Shown: in pieces, positions 56,345 to 63,576 of the stretch
Position numbering within the stretch: position 1 is the first letter of the stretch
How the letters are laid out: each line of letters starts with the position of its first letter
Source: Doryteuthis pealeii
Taxonomy: Eukaryota > Mollusca > Cephalopoda > Myopsida > Loliginidae
Direction of reading: 5' to 3'
Length of the DNA stretch: 64,000 nucleotides
NCBI GenBank assembly: GCA_023376005.1
Contig: CM042141.1
Span: forward strand, 93,419,135 to 93,483,134
Position numbers and translations under genes: made by a program
Notes under the pieces: generated by a model
Seen by the model: only the letters and a program-made list of their open reading frames with translations
Databases searched by the model: none
Told to the model about the DNA's origin: nothing

Positions 56345-56514
56345 ATTATTTTGAATGATATTTATCCTTTCTCCTTCAGCTGTGGTTATTGACAATGCTA
56401 CCAGAAAGTTTATGGATGTGGGGTGCTACCCGTCTCAACAATGGACTAAGAAGACGAAGACGACTTGCCTCAATGGTTGGAAGACAACCTTCTGTCCAGT
56501 CACCAGAACAATGA
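31740..56514 (+). CDS. HSDL1: HSDL1 orthologue (short-chain dehydrogenase), 8 exons, one frameshift
   Basis: Exons: 31740-31947, 48402-48524, 49227-49337, 50266-50324, 50911-50955, 53496-53530, 54724-55032, 56380-56514. All introns are GT-AG and phases agree. The summed length is 1025 bases; one missing base in exon 7 would make 1026, or 341 residues, close to human HSDL1 (about 330). The N-terminus (MAVVDSFDFLYSQ) and C-terminus match the HSDL1 family rather than HSD17B3/B12. SDR motifs: cofactor TGSSEGIG (72-79), NNVG (149-152), Asn near 174-176, Ser204, Tyr217 and Lys221 as YAGTK, and the SLTPLYVATRM loop. Vertebrate HSDL1 has Phe at the Tyr position and is called inactive; this one should be competent. 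The true substrate is unknown. It is the only spliced gene here; its introns hold most of the transposons. Confidence 0.93.
33245..33350 (-). mobile_element. Repeat family F fragment
   Basis: Minus-sense central part (gaaggggtactccacactct, cagaactggaacctcacc). Confidence 0.55.
34318..34487. repeat. Two adjacent hairpins
   Basis: A first hairpin (34318-34364) is closed by CTGTCTAAAGTTA/TAACTTTAGACAG. A second (34371-34487) is closed by GAGCTTTATCGA/TCGATAAAGCTC, with an inner pair gaaactttagc/gctaaagtttc. Together they look like a degraded foldback MITE. Confidence 0.65.
34830..34955 (+). mobile_element. tRNA-like SINE (type C) tail plus head fragments
   Basis: The tail words ggatggctttggcattaaat and ggttgatatgtcattaa match the end of the SINE at 58.77 kb. 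A reversed head-like gggcacccagtgagaatcga follows. Confidence 0.45.
35848..36235 (+). mobile_element. Repeat family F, first of two tandem copies
   Basis: Long copy from ggggggccttccgatcaatc through gtcccatctatgggttaaat to atgacccactgaggttgata. It closely matches the 54.2-kb copy. Confidence 0.75.
36236..36590 (+). mobile_element. Repeat family F, second tandem copy
   Basis: Begins mid-element (cctatatgattgttccaact) immediately after copy one and ends in the aaacccaaccaacaac tail. The head-to-tail junction suggests unequal exchange or insertion next to a copy. Confidence 0.7.
37348..37523. repeat. Hairpin MITE
   Basis: Arms of about 80 bases (tataatgtgtgaaatttta on the left, taaaatttcacacattata on the right) meet at aactaacttac/gtaagttagtt with only a short loop. 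It is one of the cleanest foldbacks in the window. Confidence 0.75.
37567..37592. repeat. Poly(T) run
   Basis: About 26 uninterrupted T. Confidence 0.95.
38037..38300 (+). mobile_element. SINE-B, full length
   Basis: Head agtgtgatgtaacggttatc, box B GAGTTCAAATTC, and body to gacctTGTGTCACATCCTAC and ATGCGGAGGGG. Confidence 0.75.
38502..39104. mobile_element. Non-autonomous hAT element
   Basis: Inverted ends CAGGCATGTTAAACTGAG and (reversed) CAGGCATGTCTAACACAC. It is flanked by tactacat and tattacat, an eight-base target duplication with one mismatch, as expected of hAT. The interior of 603 bases has no transposase; it contains gggccggatgg and gggccgcac words typical of hAT MITEs. Confidence 0.8.
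39720..39880 (+). mobile_element. Helitron (45.3-kb family) central fragment
   Basis: Matches the middle of the Helitron at 45.3 kb (catgttattagtgcgtttaa, ggttaatttgcatactggtt). Both ends are missing. Confidence 0.6.
40135..40430 (+). mobile_element. Second Helitron-like family, copy 1
   Basis: Contains aagggcagttgtgtgtatg and gtccggaggaa and ends near the hairpin CTACCCAAGCAACACCGGGTAG. The final CTAG is not preserved. The reversed copy at 44.07 kb shares both blocks. Confidence 0.5.
40803..41040 (-). mobile_element. SINE-A, full length
   Basis: Minus-strand copy with head at about 41035 (gtagagcacccgcctcgg) and body to gtcggtatcagccggac at the left. Confidence 0.8.
41124..41148. repeat. 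Poly(A) run
   Basis: About 22 A in a row. Confidence 0.9.
41150..42090. other. Intronic sequence, nothing recognised
   Basis: No shared repeat except the block near 41.98-42.05 kb (ttatagtcacaatgttttgg), which recurs at 43.79 kb. Confidence 0.5.
42181..42236 (-). ncRNA. Hammerhead-like relic
   Basis: On the minus strand, stem I TTGCT/AGCAA is perfect, GAAA is present, stem III ACAG/CTGT is perfect, and the cleavage triplet is GUC. The core strand reads CTTGATGATGA where CTGATGA is expected, an expansion of four bases, and stem II pairs only weakly (GATC/GATC). It is probably an inactive descendant or a related motif. Confidence 0.45.
42652..42723. repeat. Perfect hairpin, 32-base arms
   Basis: The left arm (atgaaatttaacatttttg to caaatga) and right arm are exact reverse complements around a seven-base loop. 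The left arm also occurs as a direct copy at 42.13-42.17 kb. Confidence 0.85.
42829..42877 (-). ncRNA. Decayed hammerhead ribozyme (left arm)
   Basis: Minus strand: stem I ATGCT/AGCAT is perfect, GAAA is intact, stem III is ATATTGCAGTAT, and cleavage would follow C. The core is CTCAAGA, so the invariant G of CTGANGA is lost. Confidence 0.55.
42927..42971 (+). ncRNA. Decayed hammerhead ribozyme (right arm)
   Basis: Core CTGAAGA fits CTGANGA, stem III is the perfect ATATTGCAATAT, and the triplet is AUC. GAAA has become AAAA and stem I is only GCT/AGC. Each arm keeps what the other has lost, so the family ancestor had a complete core. Confidence 0.55.
43501..43521. repeat. (AT)n microsatellite
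   Basis: Short AT run at the 3' edge of unclassified sequence, before a SINE-B. Confidence 0.85.
43525..43780 (-). mobile_element. SINE-B, near full length
   Basis: Minus-strand copy: the tail at the left (gtatgagtaggatgtgacac), the degraded head at the right (gttatcgttgtaggaaatg). Confidence 0.75.
44071..44400 (-). mobile_element. Second Helitron-like family, copy 2
   Basis: Read on the minus strand, it ends with a hairpin CTACC...GGTAG, about ten bases, then CTAG followed by T. This is the Helitron 3' signature. The body includes an AT microsatellite (44.26-44.29 kb) and ccggacatacatacatata. Confidence 0.55.
44508..44660 (+). mobile_element. Repeat family F fragment
   Basis: Central words actaaactgcatccattgg and gatcccatctatggttcaaa. 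Confidence 0.6.
44779..45045 (+). mobile_element. SINE-A, full length
   Basis: Head gagtttagctcaatcgttag and box B GGTTCAATACTGG, with the body to aatactgacaataggccact. Confidence 0.8.
45098..45162 (+). mobile_element. Repeat family F tail with AACC run
   Basis: Last 60 bases of family F ending in three to four AACC units. Confidence 0.6.
45258..45757 (+). mobile_element. Non-autonomous Helitron, reference copy
   Basis: The right end has the hairpin GCCCGGAGGGC (45732-45742), eleven bases, then CTAG (45754-45757) followed by T, matching Helitron 3' ends. The left part (gtctgtaaccgaaactac) is shared with the reversed copy at 51.6 kb. No protein is encoded. Confidence 0.7.
46337..46385. repeat. 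(AT)n(GT)n(AT)n microsatellite
   Basis: Compound dinucleotide run; a Helitron terminus begins at its right edge. Confidence 0.95.
46384..46500 (-). mobile_element. Second Helitron-like family, 3' end
   Basis: Starts ACTAGCAATGGCTACC and has GGGTAGTGG, i.e. on the minus strand a CTACC...GGTAG hairpin followed by CCATTGCTAG and T. Confidence 0.55.
46597..47062. repeat. Hairpin element with telomere-like tract, split by a SINE
   Basis: Outer arms ctaaacttgcaaatcggtc and gaccgatttgcaagtttag are inverted repeats. The interior has the CCCTAA-like run at about 46940-46978 and ttaacagttttattacaaaa, as at 8.4 kb. A SINE-A sits inside the left half. Confidence 0.7.
46633..46889 (+). mobile_element. 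SINE-A, full length
   Basis: Head ggttagctcagtcggtagag and box B GTTTGATACCGG; the body ends gccccgacgactttacttac. It is inserted in the hairpin element around it. Confidence 0.85.
47228..47292 (+). mobile_element. Fragment of the hammerhead-element flank
   Basis: The block atcatatacagggcaatatt followed by tgaaagaaag matches 18.75-18.79 kb, next to the left arm of the hammerhead palindrome. The ribozyme part itself is absent. Confidence 0.5.
47700..47724. repeat. (GT)n microsatellite
   Basis: About 12 GT units. Confidence 0.95.
47870..48051 (-). mobile_element. SINE-A, 3'-truncated
   Basis: Minus strand: head at 48.05 kb (gctcagtcggtagagcattg), box B-like GATACCGG, and body as far as acaatctccc at the left. 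Confidence 0.75.
48178..48297 (-). mobile_element. SINE-B head fragment
   Basis: Minus-strand head and box B (GTTCAAATCCTGG) with cccttggg-like words. It lies 100 bases upstream of HSDL1 exon 2. Confidence 0.55.
48402..48524 (+). CDS. HSDL1: HSDL1 exon 2 (residues 70-110)
   Basis: Acceptor tttatttttag, donor A|gtaagt. It encodes VVTGSSEGIGKAYAHELANR, the dinucleotide-binding glycine motif of SDR enzymes (TGxxxGxG) and helix B. An apparent 236-codon frame continues past the donor only by chance. Confidence 0.92.
48545..48665 (-). repeat. Relic of the 21.3-kb hairpin family
   Basis: Minus strand shares CCTGAAGAAGG, GAAACGTTGTACAGATAAC and the right arm with the 21.3-kb hairpin; the left arm is lost. 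It lies in HSDL1 intron 2. Confidence 0.65.
48720..48786. repeat. Near-perfect palindrome in intron 2
   Basis: Arms of about 29 bases (ccttgctggataccccatac and its reverse complement) lie around a five-base loop. The sequence derives from the 140-bp tRNA-like unit (compare caagtatggggcatccag at 23.4 kb). Confidence 0.85.
49227..49337 (+). CDS. HSDL1: HSDL1 exon 3 (residues 111-147)
   Basis: Acceptor tgattgcag, donor A|gtaagt. It encodes NQFAVNVIPIVIDFSGNSQI through KEIGIL. The VIDF segment lines up with the DF/D position before helix D in SDR proteins. Confidence 0.9.
49414..49721 (-). mobile_element. MITE family E, copy in HSDL1 intron 3
   Basis: Starts gagatgctgataagtatg and ends ctatcagtatcactg. 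It is adjacent to an AT microsatellite (49.38-49.41 kb), so the target duplication cannot be read. Confidence 0.7.
50266..50324 (+). CDS. HSDL1: HSDL1 exon 4 (residues 148-167)
   Basis: Acceptor tttttcag, donor GAA|gtaagt. It encodes INNVGVMYDYPQLFLEVPEE, carrying the NNxG motif that stabilises the central sheet of SDR enzymes. Confidence 0.9.
50575..50720 (+). mobile_element. MITE family E, 5' fragment
   Basis: Left half only (ctgatagcttttcaatttag to aatttcttaatgaattgta). Confidence 0.6.
50911..50955 (+). CDS. HSDL1: HSDL1 exon 5 (residues 168-182)
   Basis: Acceptor cttttgcag, donor ATG|gtacgt; 15 whole codons, RLWQLINVNIMATTM. The asparagine of the INVN segment is the usual fourth catalytic residue of SDRs. 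Confidence 0.9.
50996..51605 (-). mobile_element. Non-autonomous Helitron, reversed copy
   Basis: On the minus strand it ends with hairpin GCACCTGGAGGGTGC, then ATATATTTG and CTAG followed by T. The far end (gtctgtctgtaatcgaaact) matches the start of the 45.26-kb copy. It lies in HSDL1 intron 5. Confidence 0.65.
52448..52486. repeat. (TC)n(TA)n microsatellite
   Basis: Simple repeat immediately before the mariner element. Confidence 0.9.
52487..53369 (+). mobile_element. Degenerate mariner-like element
   Basis: TA-flanked, with inverted ends caaggtgttcggaagaaatt and (reversed) cagggtgtttgggagaaatt. The interior has broken transposase: VWQQDSAPYHTS, then NVWLPNSPDLNPMDYYVWS, followed by STVEKDTNHF and a C-terminal stretch, in shifting frames with stops. 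The DLNPMDYYVW word is the conserved catalytic-domain end of mariner transposases. It is inside HSDL1 intron 5, in the same orientation as the gene. Confidence 0.85.
53496..53530 (+). CDS. HSDL1: HSDL1 exon 6 (residues 183-194)
   Basis: Acceptor cctttcag, donor CG|gtaaac. Encodes MTHMILPQMVK plus a split Arg codon. Confidence 0.9.
54060..54560 (+). mobile_element. Repeat family F, long copy
   Basis: Runs from gactggggctttagaatgcc through gatcaatcggctggtcatgt and ctagaaggcgatggctgagg to the atgacccactgaggttgata end. It is in intron 6, 160 bases before exon 7. Confidence 0.75.
54724..55032 (+). CDS. HSDL1: HSDL1 exon 7 with frameshift
   Basis: Acceptor tttgtcag, donor ATG|gtcagt. It encodes GKGAIVMMSSASCMK through YAGTKKYVDYFVQALKYEY and SLTPLYVATRM, with catalytic Ser204, Tyr217 and Lys221. 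After about codon 262 the frame hits TGA at 54941-54943. The homologous sequence continues one frame over (SLLIPSASVYARNAVATLG, then TTGYMPHSIM). The switch lies at the AAA run 54928-54930, so one A appears to be missing. An assembly error in a homopolymer is the simplest explanation; a real null allele is the alternative. Confidence 0.9.
55183..55807 (-). mobile_element. Tigger/pogo-type element with transposase relic
   Basis: TA-flanked inverted ends cagtggaacctcagttctcg and (reversed) cagtggaacctcggttctca. The minus strand at about 55500-55610 encodes LLQIFIKENEITGDIITKDI and ICEKALEIYNDL, the DNA-binding N-terminal part of a Tigger-like transposase. The catalytic domain is absent. It is located in HSDL1 intron 7. 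Confidence 0.75.
56311..56342. repeat. (AT)n microsatellite
   Basis: AT run 37 bases upstream of HSDL1 exon 8. Confidence 0.95.
56380..56514 (+). CDS. HSDL1: HSDL1 exon 8 and stop codon
   Basis: Acceptor tctccttcag. It encodes LWLLTMLPESLWMWGATRLN, then a basic stretch GLRRRRLASM, and stops at TGA 56512-56514. The MPExLWxWGA segment is characteristic of HSDL1. The phase fits exon 7 only in the shifted frame, confirming that the reading-frame problem lies inside exon 7 and not in the splice choice. Confidence 0.9.
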   Translation: MWLLTMLPESLWMWGATRLNNGLRRRRRLASMVGRQPSVQSPEQ

Positions 56515-57830
56515 AATCGGTTAATGCTTATCTTTAATTTTATTTTTTAAAAGAATTTATTCACATTTACCTCCAACAGATGAGAAGAACAGCTGAGACA
56601 GGTAGTTCAACACTTAAATGATAGACTTCATGTTTGTCAAGTTGTTTCTTCAGATGAAAATTGCTCTAAAAATAGAAAATGTATTTGGAATCTGAGTAAT
56701 TATTCAGTCTTTTAGATTTACTGCTGTTGTTGCTTCAAAGTTTTCATATTTTAATTTTGCATAGGCTTTGCTTGGATTTCTTTCTGCAGAAATTTTAAAC
56801 AAAAAGAACAAAAAAAAAAAAAAAAAAAGAAAAGAGATTATCATCATTGACATTATTTTTATCTTCTGCCATTAATGACTTTTATTTTTATTCCCCCGTC
56901 TTTTGTAGCTTTTCTTACCTGCATTTCATTGCTTGATTTTATCAGGTATTTTAGCCATTGTTATATAAGTTTCTTTTTCTTTTTTTTCTTTTTTTTTTCT
57001 CTTTTTTTTCTCTCTTTTTTTTTCTTTCTTTTTTTTAAGCATCTACATGTGCCATGCCCTAATGATTACTTTTATATCTGATATTTAAATGACGTACAAA
57101 ATCCTGTCCCCTGAAAAAAGACCCTTATTGCCTGATCTAAATGTTTTTAATATTTGCCAAGCTTTGCTTAGCACACAGATCTCAAATTGCTTACATTACC
57201 TGATGTTCCTATGTGATCACCCATCTAAGTACTGAGCGGTTTCATCATTGCTTAACTTTGATGATCTAGTAGGAACTTTAAGTGATTTGATTGGAAGCCC
57301 TGATTTGTCTGATTTCAAGTTGAAAATAAATTTGTCAACATCAAACTTTCTTTTGAATAACAAATGATGATGATAATACCCTAACCACCACAATTACCAA
57401 TTATAATAATAATAATGGGAATCATTGTTTGAAATTGATTTTGACTGTTGCACTCAGCCTTTGTGTTTGATTCATAAAGTTTTGGCCAGTATATTTTCTC
57501 TTTGAATATAGTTTAATATAGACTTGTGTTTGTAAAAGGCCAACCAGTAAGTGTTTTTCTGATTTTTTTAATATGAATTGAGATTATTTGATGTGTTGAG
57601 TGAGTGTTGTTAGTTCTGGTTTGAAGCAAATTTTAAATGAAACACACAGGATTCAGTCAAAGTAAATTTTTACACTAGTTTACAGATTCTATTTTCCCAA
57701 AATTATTCTAGCATTAGTCATGACTTAAAGGCCATACTTTTTTTTTTCTTTTTCCTTTTTTTAGTTTCTTAGCTTGGAAAGTTTGGAATATAGTGAAAGT
57801 ATTGGAGATGAGGAATTGAAGTCTATAAAT
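56515..57830 (+). other. Probable HSDL1 3' UTR / flank
   Basis: No coding. It has a poly(A) run at 56.81-56.83 kb and pyrimidine-rich tracts at 56.98-57.03 kb. The first AATAAA after the stop is near 57325, a possible polyadenylation signal. Confidence 0.45.
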
Positions 57831-57834
57831 CATA

Positions 57835-58119
57835 CAGTGATGCTGATAGGTTTTTGATTTAGTGCGTCCTGGGATGCACATATTTGCTTTGAATATGAGT
57901 CCCAACTAAAGTTTCTTAATAAATTGTAGTATTTTTATTTATGATCTGGGGAAATAACTAAAGCCGTCTAACTCCTATCCTGTGTAATTCATTTCTAAGA
58001 AACTATTGAAATGTATTTACAGTCAGATTGAAATGGTGAGGGAAGAGAAAAAGGAAAATACTGGGATGCATGGATATGATTTTACTGTGATGCAGGATGC
58101 GTACCTATCAGCATCTCTG
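57835..58119 (+). mobile_element. MITE family E, complete copy
   Basis: CAGTGATGCTGATAGG to CCTATCAGCATCTCTG, flanked on both sides by atcata, an exact six-base target duplication. Confidence 0.85.
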
Positions 58120-58765
58120 ATCATATTTTAATTTTACATAGACTTTGCTTGGTTTTTTTTGCAATATTTAAAAAAAAAAATAAAGAAAAATGTTTGGAAT
58201 ATAATGAAAGCGTTGGAGATGAGAACCTGAAGTCTATAAATTACTGGTAGTGATAACGTCTCATCTCATATTGTAAAAGGTGGCACATAACATACTGTAA
58301 ATACTTGTGTATTGTACAATTCTTTCTGGGACGTAGATTTTAGCCTAATATTAGGAGGGTTGCACAATATACAAGATAGAAACTTTGTGCATGTAAATAG
58401 TTGGCCTAGGCTAGACCTAGGTGAATATGTACGCCTACAATTTCCAACTCCAAAAGTCAACAAATAGTCCTGTTTCATGTTGAATGATACTAGAGTATAT
58501 ATAGTAATCTTTGCTAATTTATAAAAGTTACAAAAAGTTATTTAAAAAACAAAAAACAAAACAAAGATTGAAAAAGTAAAATTTGTCTGCTCTATTTTTA
58601 AACATTTTACTTTTATTTTTCAATTTCACTGATGATTATCAAAATCTTTATTTTAATTTCCTTCTTTAATTTTCTCTTTGGGTCATTCAGTAAAATATGC
58701 ATTGGTCCTACTTGATTGCATTTGAAGCTCATGTGATTTTCTTTAATTAATAAACTTCAAATAAG

Positions 58766-59000
58766 GGGGAATCTCCGTAGCGTAATGGTTAATGTGCTGG
58801 ACTGCAACATCGTAGTGAGTGAATTTGAACTCCAGTCATGTTATTCCATTCACTTTCGGACTATTACCCTTGGGTAAGGTATGAGCCCCCCCCCCTTATC
58901 CCCCTCCCCCCAGCTATGGATTGAATAGTACCACTACTGATTTTCTAAAAGGATGGCTTTGGCATTAAATTAAGGTTGATGTACCATTAAACAAAACTTG
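58766..59000 (+). mobile_element. tRNA-headed SINE (type C)
   Basis: Head ctccgtagcgtaatggttaa and box B-like atttgaactcc, then attacccttgggtaagg, a C-rich run, and a tail ggatggctttggcattaaat and ggttgatgtaccattaa. It shares head and tail words with SINE-B and family F. Confidence 0.65.
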
Positions 59001-59130
59001 AAATGGCTTATAAAATCAAGGCAGTCATTATGAGAATGAAAGTATTTTTTGTTTCTCTATAATTTCATTTGTTCAATTCATCACTCCAAAAGTATTTCTC
59101 AATGACTTTTCAACAAGATATATGCATAAT

Positions 59131-59423
59131 CAGTGATGCTGATAGCTTTTTGATTTAGTGCATCCTGGGACGCACATATTTGCTTTGAATGAGTCCCCGG
59201 GAAAATTTATGGGTCCCAACTAAAGTTTCTTAATAGATTGTAGGGTTTTTATTCATAACTCCTACCTTGTACCCTATCCCATGTAATTTGTTTCTAAGAA
59301 GCTATTGAAATGTATTTACAGTTAGCTTGAAATGGTGAGGGAAGAAAAAAGAAAAACACCGGGATGCATGGATACGATTTTACTGCATCAGTGACACAGG
59401 ACGCGTACCTATCAGCATCTCTG
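59131..59423 (+). mobile_element. MITE family E, complete copy
   Basis: Complete ends and an exact six-base duplication, cataat, on both sides. It is the best reference copy of the family (293 bases). Confidence 0.85.
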
Positions 59424-59465
59424 CATAATTATATTGCACATAAGACACTGGTAACAAAAAAATGT

Positions 59466-59468
<3 letters not shown>

Positions 59469-59502
<34 letters not shown>
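59469..59502. repeat. (AT)n microsatellite
   Basis: About 17 AT units. Confidence 0.95.
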
Positions 59503-59504
<2 letters not shown>

Positions 59505-59709
59505 GCTTAATAGCTGTCATATCTTTTTAAAGGATATTGTCTATTATAGAAATCAATGAAAGATTGCACTGGTTGTTTTTCATTGTATTCTTTTTTTTTG
59601 GGGGGGGGAAATGGTTTGAAATCCGTAAATCCTTTTGTTTAAGTCATCTACTCAACAACAAATTCTAGTCTACTATTGTGTTAGAATTGAAATAAAACAA
59701 GGAATTGTA

Positions 59710-59915
59710 CAGAGTGGTCCGGAAGTCTTGTCACCCACTACCAAAATTTAATTTCTAATTAATTAACTGTAATTGCATGAAATAAGATACTGGAAATGAA
59801 ATATTATTATTATATATTAATGCTATTATATATTATAATTAATTATATTATTAAAACAAAAAATAATGAAAGTTAAAACAAAATGTAAGGGTGACAAGTC
59901 TTTCGGACCACCCTG
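59710..59915. mobile_element. Mariner-type MITE
   Basis: Inverted ends cagagtggtccggaagtctt and (reversed) cagggtggtccgaaagactt are followed by gtcaccc, with TA on both sides. The 206-base interior is AT-rich and non-coding. Confidence 0.8.
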
Positions 59916-59919
59916 TAGA

Positions 59920-62375
59920 TTGTTACTATTTGACATTTGGAGGAAAGCTCTTTGCAATTTCAATGATCTTGAGAGGTTTTTTTTTTCTAGTTATTAAAAA
60001 ATGTATTTATATAAGACATTTTTTAATAGAAAAAAAAACATTTTAAATGAATTTTTATTTATTTGTAATAAAGAAAAAATAATTTTAAATGTTTTTTTTT
60101 TAAACAATTGCTTTAAAGATTAAATAAGTCACATTCCGTTTGTTTGATTTTAAAAATATATCAAATAATTGACTGAATTTCTCTTGCTTCTGCTCTTGCT
60201 TGTTTTTATTGCAAACCAAAAATTCATCTGAAAATGCCCAATAAAAAGAAATGCCTTTTTATCCCCACAAAGTGTTCAATAAAGAAAAAAAGTTTATTCA
60301 TCCTTTCAAAGTGTACAATAAAAAAGAGTTGTTATAAATGCTTATGAGATTCCAATAAGTAGACTTTGTTGGCATCATTAATAACACACAGATTTTTTGT
60401 TTATAAATTGTTTCAAAAGTTTCAATATATAAATTACATATTTTTCAATAGACTTTGACTTATTATACTTATTATTATGGAACATTTGAAAATTATTCAA
60501 AAGAGAACAATTTGAAAATAACATGATATACAATGATAGTTTTCAGCTCCAACAAATGGTTTACTTCTTATTCATCCATTGGCTATTGGTTAATTATACT
60601 TAATCCATGTATAGAAACAATAGAGAACAATAGACAGTTGTTTCTGTGGTTTTCTATAGAAACTATAACAGGTTCTATTATTTTTTATATTAATAAAGGC
60701 AATTAAAACTGATCGGCAGTGAAGGATATGAAATAATAATTAAATTCTATTAAAGTCATTGATGGGTGTTTTTAAAATTATTTTTTGAGTAGATATTTCT
60801 ATGGATATTACTAATTCCTCTAAAAATCTACTTTCATATTTTATAATGCAATTCAAATAAATCACAAACACATTCATTAGTGGATAATACAATCATTAAG
60901 TTTCCTTTTGAATTTTAATCGCTTTATTAAACAATATTTTGATTATTTAAATAAGAGATTTCTAAAATTTGAGTCTTCCATAATGTCAGACTAAGTAAAA
61001 ATGACTTATTTTTTATGAAGTGAAGTGTAAAAATGATTTTTGTGACCACTTTATATTTTTCAATTTTATACACTTGAATATTGATCTCATAATGAAGGTT
61101 AAAGTGGTTCAATACTAGAAAGTCTGAAAATATGAAGCTAAGCAGCTTCACATGGTAACATTTGTTTTATCAAAAGAAGAAGAAAACAACTTATTTTGCT
61201 ATCAGCTTTAAAAATTGAAGAATTCTGTTTAAACATTAATTTTTAAATCTTAATCTTTCTGCCTTTTATGTCAGTGCAATCCAAACATTTTTGTTGTTTT
61301 TCCAGTTTTCTCATAAGAAAAAGACTTTTTTTTTTAATTTTTAAATAAATAAAAAAAGAAATGTTGGTTAAAGGATTTAACATTCCAATTTCTCTCTCTC
61401 AGGGAAGTTCCATTTAAGATAGAATTGTGGGGATGTGTTTTTTTTTTTTTTTTTCTTGTTTTTTTTTTTTAATTGACTACATTGGAAATATAATTTCATT
61501 CTTTTTTTATTCAAATTAAAGCATTTTGTTTAATGCTACTTTTTCCAATTTGACAGAATCTTACATTATATAATTTTTTGCAATTTCTCATCTGATGATT
61601 TTTCTTTTATTCTTTAATTTCATAAATTTTTTTTGAGTAAAGTCTTCAAACTTTCCTTGATACATCCAGTTTTTAAAACTTTTGAATTGAAAACTTAACA
61701 CTCTTCAGATAAAGCGACAAAAATGTCATTCTGCCTGTGTACTGTTGGTGAAAAAAATGTTGCTCTACTTGCAAGGGGTTTAAGTATATAAAGATTTACT
61801 GGAAAAAATTTCATCATTTAATTTAAGAAAATAATTGAAATTTTCAAATAATTTGTTGAGATTTTGTGAAAGTACATTCTAAGTTTTTAAAGTCAATTTG
61901 AAAATTGTGTAAAAATGAAATACTTTTGAAAATTCTGTTTTGTAAAATCCATCCAGTAATTTTTTTTATGTACAAATGAAATATCTTTTGTATCTTCTTA
62001 GTTCTTTGTATTTTGTTTTCTTTCAACAAATATGAACTGGTTTACATGATGTTATCTTTATTCATATTACTAAGAATATTTTTCTTAATTAAAAATTGAT
62101 GTAAATAATTAGAAAAGAAAATTATAATTAAAAGTGTTTTTTATGTTCTTTATATTGCATACTGAAGGAGTTCATTTCTTACATAGTATTTTTGTTTTTA
62201 ATGTTCAGATGCATAACTGTTTAATTTGCACTTAAAAAAAATATTAATGTTTTAGTATTTTTTGACTATCTTAATTCTTTATAAAAGTGTTAAACTGGTA
62301 AATTCTTTGAAATATTTCCAGTTTAATCCCCACTAAATGATTTTTTTTTTTTTAGATAGCTTACATAAAATTAGA
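59920..62375. other. AT-rich 3' flank, nothing recognised
   Basis: Homopolymer-rich sequence with no exon, no shared repeat family and no RNA gene that I can see. Confidence 0.6.
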
Positions 62376-62404
62376 TCCCAAAGAAAAACTTAACAAACTT
62401 TCAT

Positions 62405-62465
62405 CCCATTATATTTTTATTTCGACCCAAAACTCAAAAAATGAGTTCTAGCCTCATCAGACGGT
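62405..62465 (-). ncRNA. Hammerhead ribozyme (left arm)
   Basis: Minus strand: stem I CCGT/ATGG (one G-U pair), core CTGATGA, stem II with inner AACTCA/TGAGTT pairing, GAAA, stem III ATA/TAT around a four-base loop, and cleavage after A (AUA). The core is intact; stem I is weaker than in the right arm. Confidence 0.75.
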
Positions 62466-62483
62466 TTTACAAAATACCTAAAA

Positions 62484-62546
62484 CCCGTCTGATGAAGCTA
62501 GAACTTTTTTTTTTTTAGTTTCTGGTTGAAATAAAAATATAACGGG
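62484..62546 (+). ncRNA. Hammerhead ribozyme (right arm)
   Basis: Stem I is CCCGT (62484-62488) with ACGGG (62542-62546). The core CTGATGA is at 62489-62495. Stem II AGCTAGAACT pairs with AGTTTCTGGTT with one bulge, across a T loop. GAAA is at 62528-62531 and stem III ATA/TAT at 62531-62540. The cleavage position follows A62541 (AUA). All invariant positions are present in 63 bases. Confidence 0.83.
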
Positions 62547-62718
62547 ATGACGGTTTGTTAAGTTTTTCTTTCTTTGAAAGTTATATATTGAGGGATTAAT
62601 AAAAATCCTTGTATGAATATATATGTTTGCACCTACAAGATCATACAGTATGGTTGTACAGTGAGATTTTGATGATCCCAAATAGAATCATCCCTTACTT
62701 ACCAGTCATTTGGATTAC

Positions 62719-62746
62719 CTTACACACACACACACACATATATATT
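62719..62746. repeat. (CA)n(TA)n microsatellite
   Basis: Dinucleotide run at the outer edge of the hammerhead-element flank. Confidence 0.9.
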
Positions 62747-62759
62747 TTAGATACCCTAT

Positions 62760-63122
62760 AGAAATTCTTAAAAATCTGTTCTTTATTTATGCCAATTTAA
62801 ACAGAAAAAATCATTAAAAAAATATCTTCAAATATTAATAGATAATATTTGTATTATTTATAATTCATTTAAAAAAAATGACTAGTTTGGTTGCTGAGTT
62901 GGAAATAATATTTGTTTGTTCTTTTTAAATTTTTTTCTTCATTGTTGGCAAACCTTGCAGTTTTTGTTTGCTAGATCATTTATCCATTTATTGTTTGTAT
63001 AAAAATCCGACTGGGCTGATCTTTTCTTTCTTTTACTCCTTCCTTTTGTTTCCTTCACTGCCACAACTCATAACAAAAAACAAAACAGAGGATCGGGTGA
63101 CTGAAATAAAAGAAGAAAATGA

Positions 63123-63169
<47 letters not shown>

Positions 63170-63542
63170 GACAATATTTAAAGAATAAAAAGTGAAGAGC
63201 AAGAAAAAAAAGAAATGGAAAATCATTTTGCTATTTGTAAATAAACCATTGTTTAATTGATGCTTATGCCATCAGTTGATAAAATAAGGAGAGATAACTC
63301 GATGTTGTTTATCAGACGACGAACAAGTATTTATTTTGCAGCCAATAAAAGTAATCAACAAGGGCATATGGAAAAAAAAAAGGTTATTTTAAGAAAATGT
63401 TTCTTTTTTATTTTATTTTCTCATCTGATAATGACCAGTTATAAATATGATTTAACTCTGATCACAAAGTGTTCAATGAAGTAATCAATATACTGTAAAC
63501 TCATAGATCATTCATATGGTGATAAATCTTTTTCATAATTTT

Positions 63543-63576
<34 letters not shown>

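Larger units (their letters stand above)
62379..62574. mobile_element. Palindromic element with two hammerhead ribozymes
   Basis: A 196-base foldback with ends aaagaaaaacttaacaaac/gtttgttaagtttttcttt. Each arm holds a complete hammerhead core pointing outward, with less than 20 bases between the two stem I starts. The right flank (62.58-62.76 kb, read on the minus strand GTAAGTAAGGGATGATTCTA) matches the flank of the 18.8-kb element and ends in CA and AT microsatellites. It has no coding. Confidence 0.8.
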
